DNA from: CBDCWT01 sp965223305
GTDB lineage: Bacteria; Planctomycetota; Planctomycetia; Pirellulales; Pirellulaceae
Assembly (NCBI GenBank): GCA_965223305.1
Contig: CBDCWT010000030.1
Span: 62,001-126,000, forward strand
Length of the DNA: 64,000 bases
Direction of reading: 5' to 3'
Shown one piece after another: positions 43,056-52,256 of this stretch. The first letter of the stretch is position 1. Every line of letters begins with the position of its first letter. Position numbers and translations under genes: made by a program. The notes below the pieces were generated by a model, which ran no database searches, was not told where the DNA came from, and saw only the letters and a list, made by a program, of their open reading frames with translations.

Positions 43056-45452
43056 TCACTTCAGCTTGGGAACAACCTTGCCCGATTTTCCATTGGACGC
43101 TGGTTCGTCTTCGTAGTAGATCTGGTCGTCCCCATAGCCTTCACCATAGTGATACTGATATGCGTAGTCAGAGCCATAGCCATACCGATAGCCTCCATAT
43201 CCAGATTTGCCGTACGCATACCCGTATTTGCCGTAGCTGTAGCCATAGCCGTACCCGCTTTTCTCGCTGCCGACGCCGTTGATCACGATTCCCAGCACGT
43301 TGGCCCCCATGCCATCTAGAGCCTCCAAGGCACGGCGGCCCATCGTACGAGCGCTCTTCGTCAACCGCAAGACGAGCAGGACTCCGTCGACGCGGGCCAC
43401 CACGTTAAGTGGATCGGTGACGGCCAACACCGGCGGTGTGTCAACCACAACCAGGTCGTATTGCTCGCGCAACACCTCCAGCAGCTCGGCGAATCGCTTC
43501 GAACTCAGCAACTCCGAAGGATTGTCAGGCCGGGGCCCGCAGCTCATGATCGAGAGGTTTTCAACGTCTGTCTGCTGGACAGCGTCGGCAACCTCGGTCT
43601 TGCCTTCGATCACCGAACTGATTCCCTGCGAGTTGTCGAGCCCAAACAACTTGTGGATACGCGGGCGGCGGAAGTCAGCGTCGATCAACAGACAGTGCTT
43701 GCCCGAATTGGCAATCGAAATCGCCAGGTTTCCGGAGAGTGTTGACTTGCCATCGCCAGGACTGGGACTCGTCACCTGGATCACCTGGTGGCCACTGCCC
43801 CGCGTGCTGAAATAGAGCGCCGTGCGGACCGCTCGATAGGCCTCGGCGATCCGGCCACGTGGGTGATGGAAACTTCGTAGGGCCCTGGAGAGCTCCCCCG
43901 GCGTCAGCTCGCCGTCGTCCTTCGACTTGCGACCTGGCTTGATTCCCGGCAGGACCGGGATATGACCCACGACCGGAATCCCCAAGTCCGTACGAATCTC
44001 GTCCGGGCTTTGAAAGCGACGGTCGGCCCGGTCGATGGCAAAGGCCAAACCGATCCCCGCCAGCATTCCTAACAAGCCGGCGGCGATCAAAACCGTGGTC
44101 AAGTCTGGATCGACCTGGTACGCGGCACCAGGACGGTCAATCAGGCGGACCGTGGTGCTGGTGCGGCCGCGAATGACCTCGAGTTGCTGGGCCTGGTCGA
44201 GTGCCACGTTGTAGGCTCTGCGGAGCCGGTCGACAGTGTTCTGGAGGTTCTTACCCTTGATTTGGGTATCGCTCAGCCGCTTTGCCTCAGCTTCCTCGAC
44301 AATAAACTGCTTGTCGTAAACGGCAATCCGAGCCCGATTGAGTTTGATCTGTTCGCGTTGCGCTTCGAGATAGTCGTCCAGGAAGTCGTGCTCCTTCTCC
44401 GGCGGAGGCGTTCTGTCCAGCAGGCGCTCGCGGGTGAGCCTGATTTCTTCTTCGATTTTCTGCACCTTCGGAAAGTCTTGACCGAACTTGCGTCTCAGGT
44501 GGTGAAGTTCCAACTCCTTGGGCAGCATTTCTATGTCGAGGGTGTCATCCACTTCTGCTGGAACAAGCTCGGCAGCTCCAGGGTTGTCGACCATCAAGTT
44601 CAACACGTCTCGGCGTACGCCTCTGCCGAGCGCCTCCTCGATGTTCTTCACCTGCGCCTCGATGTCGAGCGTCTCGATTTCGAGCCTGCGCCGATGACCC
44701 TCTATCTCTTTCGCTCGAGTGGCGTGGACGTTTTCCGTTTCGTCACCTGTCCACAACAGCTCCGACGCGTTGTGGCGAAAGTCCGCATAGGCCGACTCCG
44801 CGACGGCTAGGTCCTTCCCAGTGTTATTGCTGAGCGCCTCGATCAACTTCTCGGTGTCCTCGCCCTTACCGGCGTAGATCTCCTTCTGATAGTCCTGGTA
44901 GGCGGCGTGCACGGCCATTAACACCTTGGGGCACTCTTCGGCAGCTTCGCTGCGGTAGGTCATCACCAGCACGTCACCAGAAAACTTGTGCCCCACTTCG
45001 ACTTGCAGGCGCCCCATCATCTGGCTGGCAATGCTGAGGTTGCGCTGTGTTTCCAGTTCCTCCCGCCGCTCGGGGTCCTCGACGTGATCATAGGTCATCC
45101 AGGACGGGGCCAGCGTGGGCAGCGACGGGATATCGAGCAGCTCGATGGCCTTCTCCAAAACGATCTGGCTGCGGATCAACGTCTCATGAACGGTGTCATA
45201 GCTGCTGCTGATCTTCAGATCTTCGATCGGTCCATTGGTCGTGTCCCGCACGATATGAACCCTGGCCGTCGACTGATAGACCGGCGTCTGCTTTACATAG
45301 AAGAGATAGCCCAACCCTAAGCCGATGGCGACGAGCAACAGGACAATCCACTTCCGCCGCCAGGCAAGTGCAAACAAGGCAAAACTGTTGTCCTCGTCTT
45401 GCTCCGAGACCGGTGCATACTCGATTGGTCGGGTCATTACGTCGGTTGCCAC
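43056..45452 (-). CDS. Wzc/CpsCD-like polysaccharide co-polymerase tyrosine kinase
   Basis: A 798-residue bacterial tyrosine kinase. A Wzz-type N-terminal domain (first helix WIVLLLVAIGLGLGYLFYV near 34-52) is followed by long helical coiled-coil segments (about 190-440) and a second membrane helix (LIAAGLLGMLAGIGLAFAI, near 465). The cytoplasmic kinase has Walker A SPSPGDGKSTLSGN, Walker A' LLIDADFRRPRIHKLFGL and Walker B VVVDTPPVLAV. The tail (about 730-785) contains some 18 tyrosines in about 50 residues, mostly as GY/YG repeats, and ends in a basic stretch. It controls chain length and export with the Wza-like protein at the left edge. Confidence 0.92.
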   Translation of the reverse strand: MATDVMTRPIEYAPVSEQDEDNSFALFALAWRRKWIVLLLVAIGLGLGYLFYVKQTPVYQSTARVHIVRDTTNGPIEDLKISSSYDTVHETLIRSQIVLEKAIELLDIPSLPTLAPSWMTYDHVEDPERREELETQRNLSIASQMMGRLQVEVGHKFSGDVLVMTYRSEAAEECPKVLMAVHAAYQDYQKEIYAGKGEDTEKLIEALSNNTGKDLAVAESAYADFRHNASELLWTGDETENVHATRAKEIEGHRRRLEIETLDIEAQVKNIEEALGRGVRRDVLNLMVDNPGAAELVPAEVDDTLDIEMLPKELELHHLRRKFGQDFPKVQKIEEEIRLTRERLLDRTPPPEKEHDFLDDYLEAQREQIKLNRARIAVYDKQFIVEEAEAKRLSDTQIKGKNLQNTVDRLRRAYNVALDQAQQLEVIRGRTSTTVRLIDRPGAAYQVDPDLTTVLIAAGLLGMLAGIGLAFAIDRADRRFQSPDEIRTDLGIPVVGHIPVLPGIKPGRKSKDDGELTPGELSRALRSFHHPRGRIAEAYRAVRTALYFSTRGSGHQVIQVTSPSPGDGKSTLSGNLAISIANSGKHCLLIDADFRRPRIHKLFGLDNSQGISSVIEGKTEVADAVQQTDVENLSIMSCGPRPDNPSELLSSKRFAELLEVLREQYDLVVVDTPPVLAVTDPLNVVARVDGVLLVLRLTKSARTMGRRALEALDGMGANVLGIVINGVGSEKSGYGYGYSYGKYGYAYGKSGYGGYRYGYGSDYAYQYHYGEGYGDDQIYYEDEPASNGKSGKVVPKLK

Positions 45453-45833
45453 TGGATTACCCTAGCAGGAAAAAAGGAATGGATCGGTTACAGCTCTCTT
45501 GTAAATCACACGTTGGCACCCGCGCGCACTCCGTTCCTGTGGGTGGCTTGTCCCGCTGCTGCGAACAACCCGTTCCACCCAGATGCGGGCTCGGATGAAG
45601 CGATACATCCTGCTCCTCTCCAGCTGGAAAGAGGTTCGTTCAAGCCGTAGAGGCACCTCAGTCGGGATCATCCCGAGCTAACTTCGAGTCTGCTTCAGCG
45701 GCTCAATTCAACAAGTCTGTTACTTTGGGGGATCTTGGCTTTCTGCAAATACGTTTATCGGTCTGCCGGTTTTGTCGGTCAAGCGGGTTAGCACGGCCGG
45801 GCAACTCAGTGCGGTAAATAGCTAACGATGCGA
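45453..45833. other. Gene-free spacer upstream of the Wzc-like gene
   Basis: A 381-bp region between the ligase/TPR stop and the Wzc-like start. The short frames here look non-coding. No palindromic repeats of the types found elsewhere in the window, no intrinsic terminator and no convincing promoter were seen. It probably holds the promoter of the wzc-wecA-nusG segment. Confidence 0.5.
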
Positions 45834-48557
45834 TCAGCCCTCCACCCGCTTGCGAACGAGCTCTCGGTGGTATTCCGCGTACGTTTCGTTGGCCGGTTCC
45901 ATCTTGGCGCACAGGACGGCCTGGCGTTCGGCCTCCTCAACGTTGCCGGTCATCTCCAGCAGACGAGCGAACTCGTATCTCCAGACCGTCCGTTCGGGCC
46001 GCGCCTCGACCGCTTTTCGATAGTGCTCCACGGCTGCCGACGGCCGGTCCCACAAAGTAAGAGCCACGCCCTGCAAATAACTGCGTTGCTCTGAGGGCAG
46101 CTCGCGCGCCTCATCCACAAGCCGGCTGGCGCGCTGCGCCAGGGCATGCCGGTGGTCAACTTGATCTGGACCAACAAAGTGCTCTCTGGCCGCTTGGACC
46201 ATCAACTCCGGCGAAGCGGGAATCAGATCGATGGTCTGCTCGCTGGGTATGTGGGCCGCTGCCAGCGACAGCACCTGAGAGTACCTTTCCGGGATCAGCT
46301 CAATCGATCGCCGCCAAGCCGCAGATGCGGCCTCCAAGTCGCCCGCCTGGGCCAGCAGCAAACCACACTCGACCTGCAACTCGTGATCTCCCACCGACAA
46401 GCGCAAGGATCGCGCCAGACTCGGCTGGTCGAGCCCCGACTCGGACACTGCAGGCCCAATCTCTGCTAACAGCAGATGCGACCTGACCAGTAATGGGCAT
46501 GCGCGTCTCGCCGCCACGAACGCACGGCTGGCGTTGATGAGCGACCGCGCTTGCTCCGATTGCCGCAAGCTGCTTAGCTCGGCGCGACGATCGTTTCGCA
46601 GCAGTTCGTGGACGCGGAGATGCAAATTAACCGGCGAGGTGAGCCCCCACAACGTCGTCGGCTCGGCGTCGGGAAATCGCTGCTGTAGCTCGGGCAGTAT
46701 CTGCAGACGATAACGCAAGACCCAAAGTTGGCCCATTCGTTCGAGCGCTTCACTATTACCAGGCTGGGTCGCCGCGGCAACAGCCAGGCGGTCAAGCGAC
46801 TGGTCAAGCTCGGCAGCGCTGACTCCATCCGGCCGTGGCTCGAAACGGCTCGACTGCAATGCGCTTTCGACCTCCGCCCCATCATGGATCTCCTGGCCAC
46901 CCAGCCACACCGCGCCAGCCAATAACGCGGCTAAGCAAACCGGCAGCGCATGCAACCGCGGCAAACCGCAGAGCGTCTGAATTCGTGTCCGAGGTTGTGA
47001 GTTTCGCCGTTGCCTACTCAGACGTACTGCGGCGCCGCTGAGAGCGCCCGTTAGGATCGCCAATAGCGCCATGTTGGCTGGCATGTAGAGCCCAAAGTCA
47101 AACCCAGCGTGCACGCACTGACTTGCCAACACAAACAACCCGCCAATGCCGGCCGCGTAGGCCACGCTGTTGGAGGGCAGCGAAAGCAGACGCCAACAGG
47201 CTATCGCCACCAAGGTCAACGTGGCCAGCATCAACATCAGACCCAGGCTGCCAGCCTCGACCAACGCCTCCAAATACTGATTCTCCGCATGGTAAAACCA
47301 ACTCTCCGATCCGCGCTGCTCGTACAGTTTGTAGATGTAACGGTAGGTTCCTAGGCCACTGCCCATCAGCGGAAAATGCTGAGCAGCAGCCCAACCGTTC
47401 TGCCAGTGGGCAAGCCGGCTGTCCGGCCGGCTGTTCTGCCAGAGCGTGGCCAACCGCTGCTCGACCAGATCCACCCGTCCCACCCAAGCGACAAGTCCAA
47501 ATCCCAGCAGTCCGACCACTACGAACAGCGAAACTCGCTTCCACGAGCGGTGAAGGAACGCCGCGGCGAGAGACGTGATCGCAGCAGCAATCAGCAGCGA
47601 AATCCAGGCGCCACGAGACAACGAGCAAACAACACCGGCAAAAACCAAAACGGTCACCGACAGGGCTGCTAGTTTGGTGAAGTTCAGTTCCGAAATCAGC
47701 CGGAGCACGCCGCCGCCCCCCGCGAGACCTTTCCCTGGAGGCAGCGAACTGTGCTGGTCAGGAAGCCTAGACGTCGCTGCACTAGGCGCGAATTGACCTC
47801 GACTGAAAGCCCAAACCGTCAATCCAATCGCCGCTCCCAAACAGATGTTCAAAAAACCAGCGCCGCTGTTGCGATTCACAAAACTAGCAAACGGCGCTCC
47901 GCCCTCGGTGAGTGGAACGCTGCCAAACAACAGTCCGTTCCACTGCAACTGCTGAACAATACCGAAGAAAGACAGCGCCGCTCCATTGAGCGCCACGACC
48001 GTGAAAAGGCCGAGCAAAGCAGGTGCCCCACTGAATGTCCGGCTCGCCAAGAAAAAGGCCGACACTCCCGCGGTCAGCAGCGCTAGGTCGTGCCGTGTCG
48101 AACCGGGGTAGAGGCTAATTGTGCGGCCAGACGGCGACGGCGAAAGCGCCAACTCGCTGGCAAAAGTCCGCTCAGTCGCCGCCGTGGGATCTTCCTCAGC
48201 TGGCAACAGAGATGTCCAGAGCGCGTGATTCTCCGGGGCCAGACCGAAGACCGCCGCAGGCAACGAGACCAGCTGAAAACCACCCAGCAGCAACGCCAGT
48301 AGCAATGGCACCATCGCAGACGCTACCGGAGCCGTCTGGACGCGGTTGCTGAAGGAGCTAAACAGGAACAACCCCAAAGCAGCAAACAGACCGACGAAGA
48401 ACCACCGCTGATGGGCCGCCTGGGTCCCACCAAAGAACCACGCTAGTCCAAGCACGGGAACGATCAATGCCAGCTGCGACGCCAGCTGAAGAGCCGATCG
48501 CCGCGTCTGAGAGACTCGATCATCCCCGGCTAACTCTGACATCGCTCGAGTTCTCAT
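45834..48557 (-). CDS. O-antigen ligase/polymerase fused to TPR domain
   Basis: A 907-residue protein. The N-terminal 530 residues hold about 12 membrane helices and an O-antigen ligase (Wzy_C) type domain with SFVNRNSGAGFLNICLGAAI, SRGAWISLLIAAAITSLAAA, GSGLGTYRYIYKLYE and FYHAENQYLEALVEAGSLGL. A further helix (about 545-562) leads to an extracytoplasmic TPR-like region (about 590-900; GNSEALERMGQLWVLRYRL, PSAAVEHYRKAVEARPERTV, EEAERQAVLCAKMEP). Ligase-TPR fusions are known from exopolysaccharide loci. It is the first gene of the minus-strand locus, and 381 bp separate it from the wzc gene. Confidence 0.88.
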   Translation of the reverse strand: MRTRAMSELAGDDRVSQTRRSALQLASQLALIVPVLGLAWFFGGTQAAHQRWFFVGLFAALGLFLFSSFSNRVQTAPVASAMVPLLLALLLGGFQLVSLPAAVFGLAPENHALWTSLLPAEEDPTAATERTFASELALSPSPSGRTISLYPGSTRHDLALLTAGVSAFFLASRTFSGAPALLGLFTVVALNGAALSFFGIVQQLQWNGLLFGSVPLTEGGAPFASFVNRNSGAGFLNICLGAAIGLTVWAFSRGQFAPSAATSRLPDQHSSLPPGKGLAGGGGVLRLISELNFTKLAALSVTVLVFAGVVCSLSRGAWISLLIAAAITSLAAAFLHRSWKRVSLFVVVGLLGFGLVAWVGRVDLVEQRLATLWQNSRPDSRLAHWQNGWAAAQHFPLMGSGLGTYRYIYKLYEQRGSESWFYHAENQYLEALVEAGSLGLMLMLATLTLVAIACWRLLSLPSNSVAYAAGIGGLFVLASQCVHAGFDFGLYMPANMALLAILTGALSGAAVRLSRQRRNSQPRTRIQTLCGLPRLHALPVCLAALLAGAVWLGGQEIHDGAEVESALQSSRFEPRPDGVSAAELDQSLDRLAVAAATQPGNSEALERMGQLWVLRYRLQILPELQQRFPDAEPTTLWGLTSPVNLHLRVHELLRNDRRAELSSLRQSEQARSLINASRAFVAARRACPLLVRSHLLLAEIGPAVSESGLDQPSLARSLRLSVGDHELQVECGLLLAQAGDLEAASAAWRRSIELIPERYSQVLSLAAAHIPSEQTIDLIPASPELMVQAAREHFVGPDQVDHRHALAQRASRLVDEARELPSEQRSYLQGVALTLWDRPSAAVEHYRKAVEARPERTVWRYEFARLLEMTGNVEEAERQAVLCAKMEPANETYAEYHRELVRKRVEG

Positions 48558-48922
48558 CAGCCATCGGATGCTGTCGCGTCGCAGCCGCCTGGTACTCCGA
48601 GCTGTCCTCGGTCCGTGATGACAATCTGAGTAACGTGCCGTGTCGAGTTTCCTCGCCGCCGCCGATCCGTTCAGTCAAACGGCGAAGTGATGGTCGCTGA
48701 ATTGCGTCTCCTACCCTGAACCCAGAGCTGCATCGGAATTCGGGCAGGTCTAATAGAAGTCGCCTGACGCGCGCAATCAACCCGTCGTCAAGCTGCGGGC
48801 TTTCCCGCCACCTCTCGCTGGTACAGTCCAGTAGAGTTGGTTAAAAGCCAATTTGTGCATAGGAACTGTATCTAATCTAATCGGCGGCACTGCGTCTGTA
48901 AAGAATGACACCCGCCCGCCCG
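48558..48922. other. Gene-free region upstream of the polysaccharide locus
   Basis: About 365 bp without a credible gene between the ligase/TPR start and the first repeat block. It must carry the promoter for the minus-strand locus unless transcription enters from further right. An AT-richer patch (48840-48885) stands out from the GC-rich surroundings, but no confident -35/-10 pair could be assigned. Confidence 0.4.
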
Positions 48923-49266
48923 CCAAACTCTGGCGAGTTCGGCTACGACTCTGGCGATCGGCTACGCTCCAAAACAGCCGCTGGGCGTTAGCCCGGATTA
49001 TTCATGAAGATCGTGGCGAGAGGTTGTAAGTACGTTCGTGGCAAGGAAGGCGAGCAATTCTTCCGCAGGCGTATTGAAGCAATACGTCGAGGGAGAATTG
49101 TGAAGCATGACGAAGCCACGGGTGGACTTACGACCTCGCAGCAGATCGCTCATGAATAATTCGGGTTAGCCCACGGTTCCCCAGCGAAAGCGACGCGTAG
49201 CGTCCGGCGAGTGCCCCCTCTCCGGCCCTTCGGGCCGACTCTCCCCGAGGGGAGAGTGAAGAAAGA
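48923..49266. repeat. Type A composite palindromic repeat, copy 1, interrupted by a MITE
   Basis: Modules in order: CCAAACTCTGGCGAGTTCGG; AGCCGCTGGGCGTTAGCCCA (interrupted after GTTAG by the MITE); CCGGCCCTTCGGGCCG; and CTCTCCCCGAGGGGAGAG. Each module is a short palindrome. Related copies are at 49861-50150 (partly), 50209-50366 and 58878-59037. No coding potential was seen. Confidence 0.8.
48992..49165. mobile_element. 174-bp MITE, copy 2, with TTAG target duplication
   Basis: Same element as at 20092-20265: 172 of 174 positions identical by eye, same ends and same length. It is flanked by TTAG at 48988-48991 and 49166-49169. The insertion splits the common repeat module CTGGGCGTTAGCCCACGG, of which intact copies exist at 58918 and in the 60.5-62.3 kb array. 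The empty site, and hence the exact ends and the 4-bp duplication, can therefore be deduced directly. Confidence 0.93.
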
Positions 49267-49273
49267 CAAAGGC

Positions 49274-49774
49274 CTAGTGCGGTTCGTGCTTGAAGTCCGC
49301 GACGAAGGACTGTCCCCCGATGTCGATAAACAGCTTCGCTTCCACGCCCTGCCCAGCGAGCTTCAAGGCCTCGATAAGCGCCTTGTCTGTTGTCTCGAAC
49401 CTCGCAGTACTCCCCGATTCAGCGTCGACCGGCATCAATTCGTATCTCTTTGTCTCGTCGCCAATGGTCCGCTCGATGGTGAGCGACGGTGCTTCGATCG
49501 GGACCTCCTTCTCCATCTCGCTGTCCAACACGTAGACCGTGACCAAGCCCGACTCGTCGTCGTGTAGCCACTCGATGTGGTACTGCTCGTCGCCCACTTC
49601 CACCAGATGGCCGTCGTGCGGCCCATTCTCGGCGTGGGAATGGGCGTGGCCGTGATGCTGGTGAGCATCTTCGTAGTCCGACGCGGAATTGTCGGGAGCG
49701 GTTTTCACAGTCGAGCCAGGGGAACAACCGAGGACACACAGGCAAAAGCAGACCAAACAGGTTTTCCGGGTCAT
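49274..49774 (-). CDS. His-rich lipoprotein, possible metal-binding protein
   Basis: A protein of about 166 residues. The frame is open from 49864, but ATG 49774 gives a classical lipoprotein signal (MTRKTCLVCFCLCVLGC, lipobox VLGC). Just after it comes a His/Asp-rich segment (DAHQHHGHAHSHAENGPHDG) of the kind that binds zinc, copper or nickel. The rest is beta-rich (HIEWLHDDESGLVTVYVLDS, FIDIGGQSFVADFKHEPH). Small lipoproteins of this sort occur near metal-efflux genes in planctomycetes, but none are seen nearby, and the gene stands alone between repeat blocks. The function is unknown. Confidence 0.7.
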   Translation of the reverse strand: MTRKTCLVCFCLCVLGCSPGSTVKTAPDNSASDYEDAHQHHGHAHSHAENGPHDGHLVEVGDEQYHIEWLHDDESGLVTVYVLDSEMEKEVPIEAPSLTIERTIGDETKRYELMPVDAESGSTARFETTDKALIEALKLAGQGVEAKLFIDIGGQSFVADFKHEPH

Positions 49775-49860
49775 AGCACAGCTCCTTGGCATTTGCGGGT
49801 GGCTGGTCAGTTTATCGCCTAGCGGAATCGTTGTCTGCGGGCCTCTCCGTGTGTAGTCCA

Positions 49861-50150
49861 CCAAACTCTGGCGAGTTCGGCTACGCTCAAAATCAGCCGC
49901 TGGGCGTTAGCCCGTTAGCCCCACGGTTCCCACCGTAACAGTAGCAGGCACACTCCGTGTGCCGTCCGCCAGAAGTAGAGCAAACACGAAACCGATACGC
50001 GGCCAAACGGCTCGGCAGGAGCCTCGCCCTCCCGAGCGTCTGACACGGCTGTTGCCCGCCGTGGAGCCATCCACTCAATCCTGTTCCTCATGTTGATCCT
50101 GTCTTCTGCCTTTCTTGACAGGATTTACAGGATCAACAGGATGGCCTCGT
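49861..50150. repeat. Diverged copy of the 229-bp array unit plus type A module
   Basis: It starts with the type A module CCAAACTCTGGCGAGTTCGG and AGCCGCTGGGCGTTAGCCC. It then continues like the tandem-array unit: GGCTCGGCAGGAGCCTCGCC, CTCCCGAGCGTCT, TGTTGATCCTGTCTTCTG and a GACAGGAT arm. The centre is divergent, with an extra CACTCCGTGTGCCGT stretch. It shows that the unit exists outside the array and that its left edge is linked to the type A family. Confidence 0.75.
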
Positions 50151-50208
50151 GCTCGTTCAGAAAACTCCTTGCGGCCGAATTCGCCAGAATGTGGTCGAAT
50201 CGGCAGTC

Positions 50209-50366
50209 CGCCAAACTCTGGCGAGTTCGGCTACGGATCAAAATCAGCCGCTGGGCGTTAGCCGGCGTTAGCCCACGGTTCGAAACCGACGCGTAAGTTC
50301 CGGGAAGGGGCTCCCCCTCTCCGGCCCTTCGGGCCGACTCTCCCCGAGGGGAGAGTGAGGAAAGAC
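50209..50366. repeat. Type A composite palindromic repeat, copy 2
   Basis: It contains CCAAACTCTGGCGAGTTCGG, CAGCCGCTGGGCGTTAGCC, CCGGCCCTTCGGGCCG and CTCTCCCCGAGGGGAGAG in the same order as copy 1, without the MITE. The remaining 49865-50741 intergenic DNA outside the repeats (notably 50367-50741) shows no credible gene. Confidence 0.8.
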
Positions 50367-50741
50367 GAAATCACCCGCCAATTTGGCCATTCCGGCCTCT
50401 CCGGAGAAACAGCCAACTTTGCGCATTCCTCCGAAACCAACAGGTAGTCGACTCATTGTTGCAGGGCAGCCGCCACTTTTGGCGCCCTAATTCAAGGAAT
50501 GGCAGGATTTGGGCCCCAAGTCTGCCGATTATGGTGACTATTCCGGCAGTGCGGAAAGAACTGGTTCTGCGTGTTGCGCCGGTCCGATGGATTTAGACGA
50601 GCGACTATGCCGAATAGATCGGTAGCTCCGGTTAGACCAACTGTGACTTGTACGCGAGCGGGTCCGAGACGTCCCCTTGCGCCACACGATCGGCAAACCG
50701 CCAAGAGAGACGGATTCATTTAGCGCCGTGGAGAGATCCCG

Positions 50742-52256
50742 ATGAGAATCAAGTGGGGGTTCCTGACTTCGTTAACGCTCTGCTGCGTGGTGATCACGGC
50801 GTCTGAAGTACGAGGCGATGAGAAGCCGACGGAGGAGGCCACTCAACAGGACTCGGCCGAGAGCCAAGTCCCCTTGCGGTCGAATTTCTCGTTCGGCTGG
50901 GCACCGCAGCCCAATTTGCCACCTGCCGTCCAGCCAGCATCACACGGGTTGCCATTTCCCGGTGGACCGTTTCCGGCGGGACCTGTCATGCCTGCGTCCC
51001 TCAACGGACCGCCAGGTATGCCGCAGCCGTTTCCTGGGCCTCCAGCCGCACCGCTCGAACATGGCATGGGCCCTGGATATGGTGGGCCGGGCTATGGGAG
51101 TGGCGAGTACGATGGAGACTATGTCGATCCGCCATATCCTGGCCCGTTTGACGGATGGGTTGATGGCCGCTCGGACTGCGCGTTCTGTGGCGGAGCCGGT
51201 TGCAATGAATGTGCTGGCGCGGGTGGAGGTCTGCTCGGTTGGCTCATCACAGGTATGCGACCCTACCCCGAGGGCGGTATCTGCGCACCCCGCTGGTACG
51301 ACATCACGATGGATGCCATGTTCCTGCAACGCCAGGACGTGGGCCGAGATCAGGGGATCACCAGTTTGGGGATCAACGGGGATATCATCCTCAGCACCGG
51401 AGACCTGTCGCTCCAGAACCGCTTGGGCTTTCGCTTCACTGGAGCCACTCAGATCTCTGCGGGGCTGATCGCCGAATTCACCTACTTCGGTCTGTTCAAT
51501 TGGTCAGATCAGCAGATGGTCCGAGACGACACGATCGGTGATTTCTTCTCCGTTTACAGCGATTTCGGCACCAATCCCTTCAATGGTTTCGATGAAACGG
51601 ACCGTTCCCACTTCCAGGAAATCACGTTCTCGTCGACGATCGATAGCTTTGAATTGAACTTCCGCCGACGGTGGTCGGCACCCAACTGCCTCGTACAGGG
51701 ATCCTGGCTAGGCGGGGTTCGCTATATCTACCTGGTGGAGGATTTTGAGTACAACACCAACGGCGGCGACGATCTGGCGACTCCCATTCTGGAAGTCAAC
51801 GGTAAGCAACAGACCGACATACGAACACGAAACAGCCTCACCGGCTTCCAGATCGGCGGTGATCTATGGACCACAATCGTTCCCGGTATCAGCCTCGGCG
51901 GCGAGATGAAGGGCGGGGTCTATGGAAACTACGGCAACCAAAGAACTGTCCTGTTTGCAACGACAACCTTGCCGCCCGCCGCCACGACGGTTATCGAAGA
52001 AGCATCGATCAACGATGTGGCCTTCGCCGGCGAGGCTCGGCTCGAAGCGATCTACCGAACCGGGCCGAATTGGACGATCCGCGCCGGCTACACTTTCTTC
52101 GTGATGAGCGGCGTGGCGTTGGCCGCCAACAACCTCAACACCAGCGCTCCCCCAAGCCTGCAAGCCGTCGGAACCACCCCTCGTCCAGCGTTCAAGAACG
52201 ACGATGGCGACGTGTTCCTGCATGGTGGTCATGTCGGTATCGAGTGGATCTGGTAA
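50742..52256 (+). CDS. BBP7-family outer-membrane beta-barrel protein with Gly/Pro-rich linker
   Basis: A 504-residue BBP7-type protein. ATG 50742 has GGAGAG upstream and opens a signal peptide (WGFLTSLTLCCVVITASEVRG). Residues about 45-135 are Pro/Gly-rich (GGPGYGSGEYDGDYV). A Cys motif CAFCGGAGCNEC, near 146-157, matches a single CxxCxGxG unit. From about 180 the sequence is beta-barrel-like (ITMDAMFLQRQDVGRDQG, LIAEFTYFGLFNWSD, GWTIR-type strands) and ends HVGIEWIW with an aromatic final residue. It is longer than the BBP7 protein at 4143-5246 because of the linker. Confidence 0.82.
   Translation: MRIKWGFLTSLTLCCVVITASEVRGDEKPTEEATQQDSAESQVPLRSNFSFGWAPQPNLPPAVQPASHGLPFPGGPFPAGPVMPASLNGPPGMPQPFPGPPAAPLEHGMGPGYGGPGYGSGEYDGDYVDPPYPGPFDGWVDGRSDCAFCGGAGCNECAGAGGGLLGWLITGMRPYPEGGICAPRWYDITMDAMFLQRQDVGRDQGITSLGINGDIILSTGDLSLQNRLGFRFTGATQISAGLIAEFTYFGLFNWSDQQMVRDDTIGDFFSVYSDFGTNPFNGFDETDRSHFQEITFSSTIDSFELNFRRRWSAPNCLVQGSWLGGVRYIYLVEDFEYNTNGGDDLATPILEVNGKQQTDIRTRNSLTGFQIGGDLWTTIVPGISLGGEMKGGVYGNYGNQRTVLFATTTLPPAATTVIEEASINDVAFAGEARLEAIYRTGPNWTIRAGYTFFVMSGVALAANNLNTSAPPSLQAVGTTPRPAFKNDDGDVFLHGGHVGIEWIW

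Noticed and set aside
45462..45912. Small minus-strand frames in the spacer before the Wzc-like gene
   Set aside because: Short, without start signals or protein-like patterns; one runs into the coding region of the ligase gene in another frame.
51180..51215. DnaJ-type zinc finger in the second BBP7 protein
   Set aside because: Only one CxxCxGxG unit occurs, where DnaJ needs four. It is more likely a local disulfide or a chance match in the Gly-rich linker.
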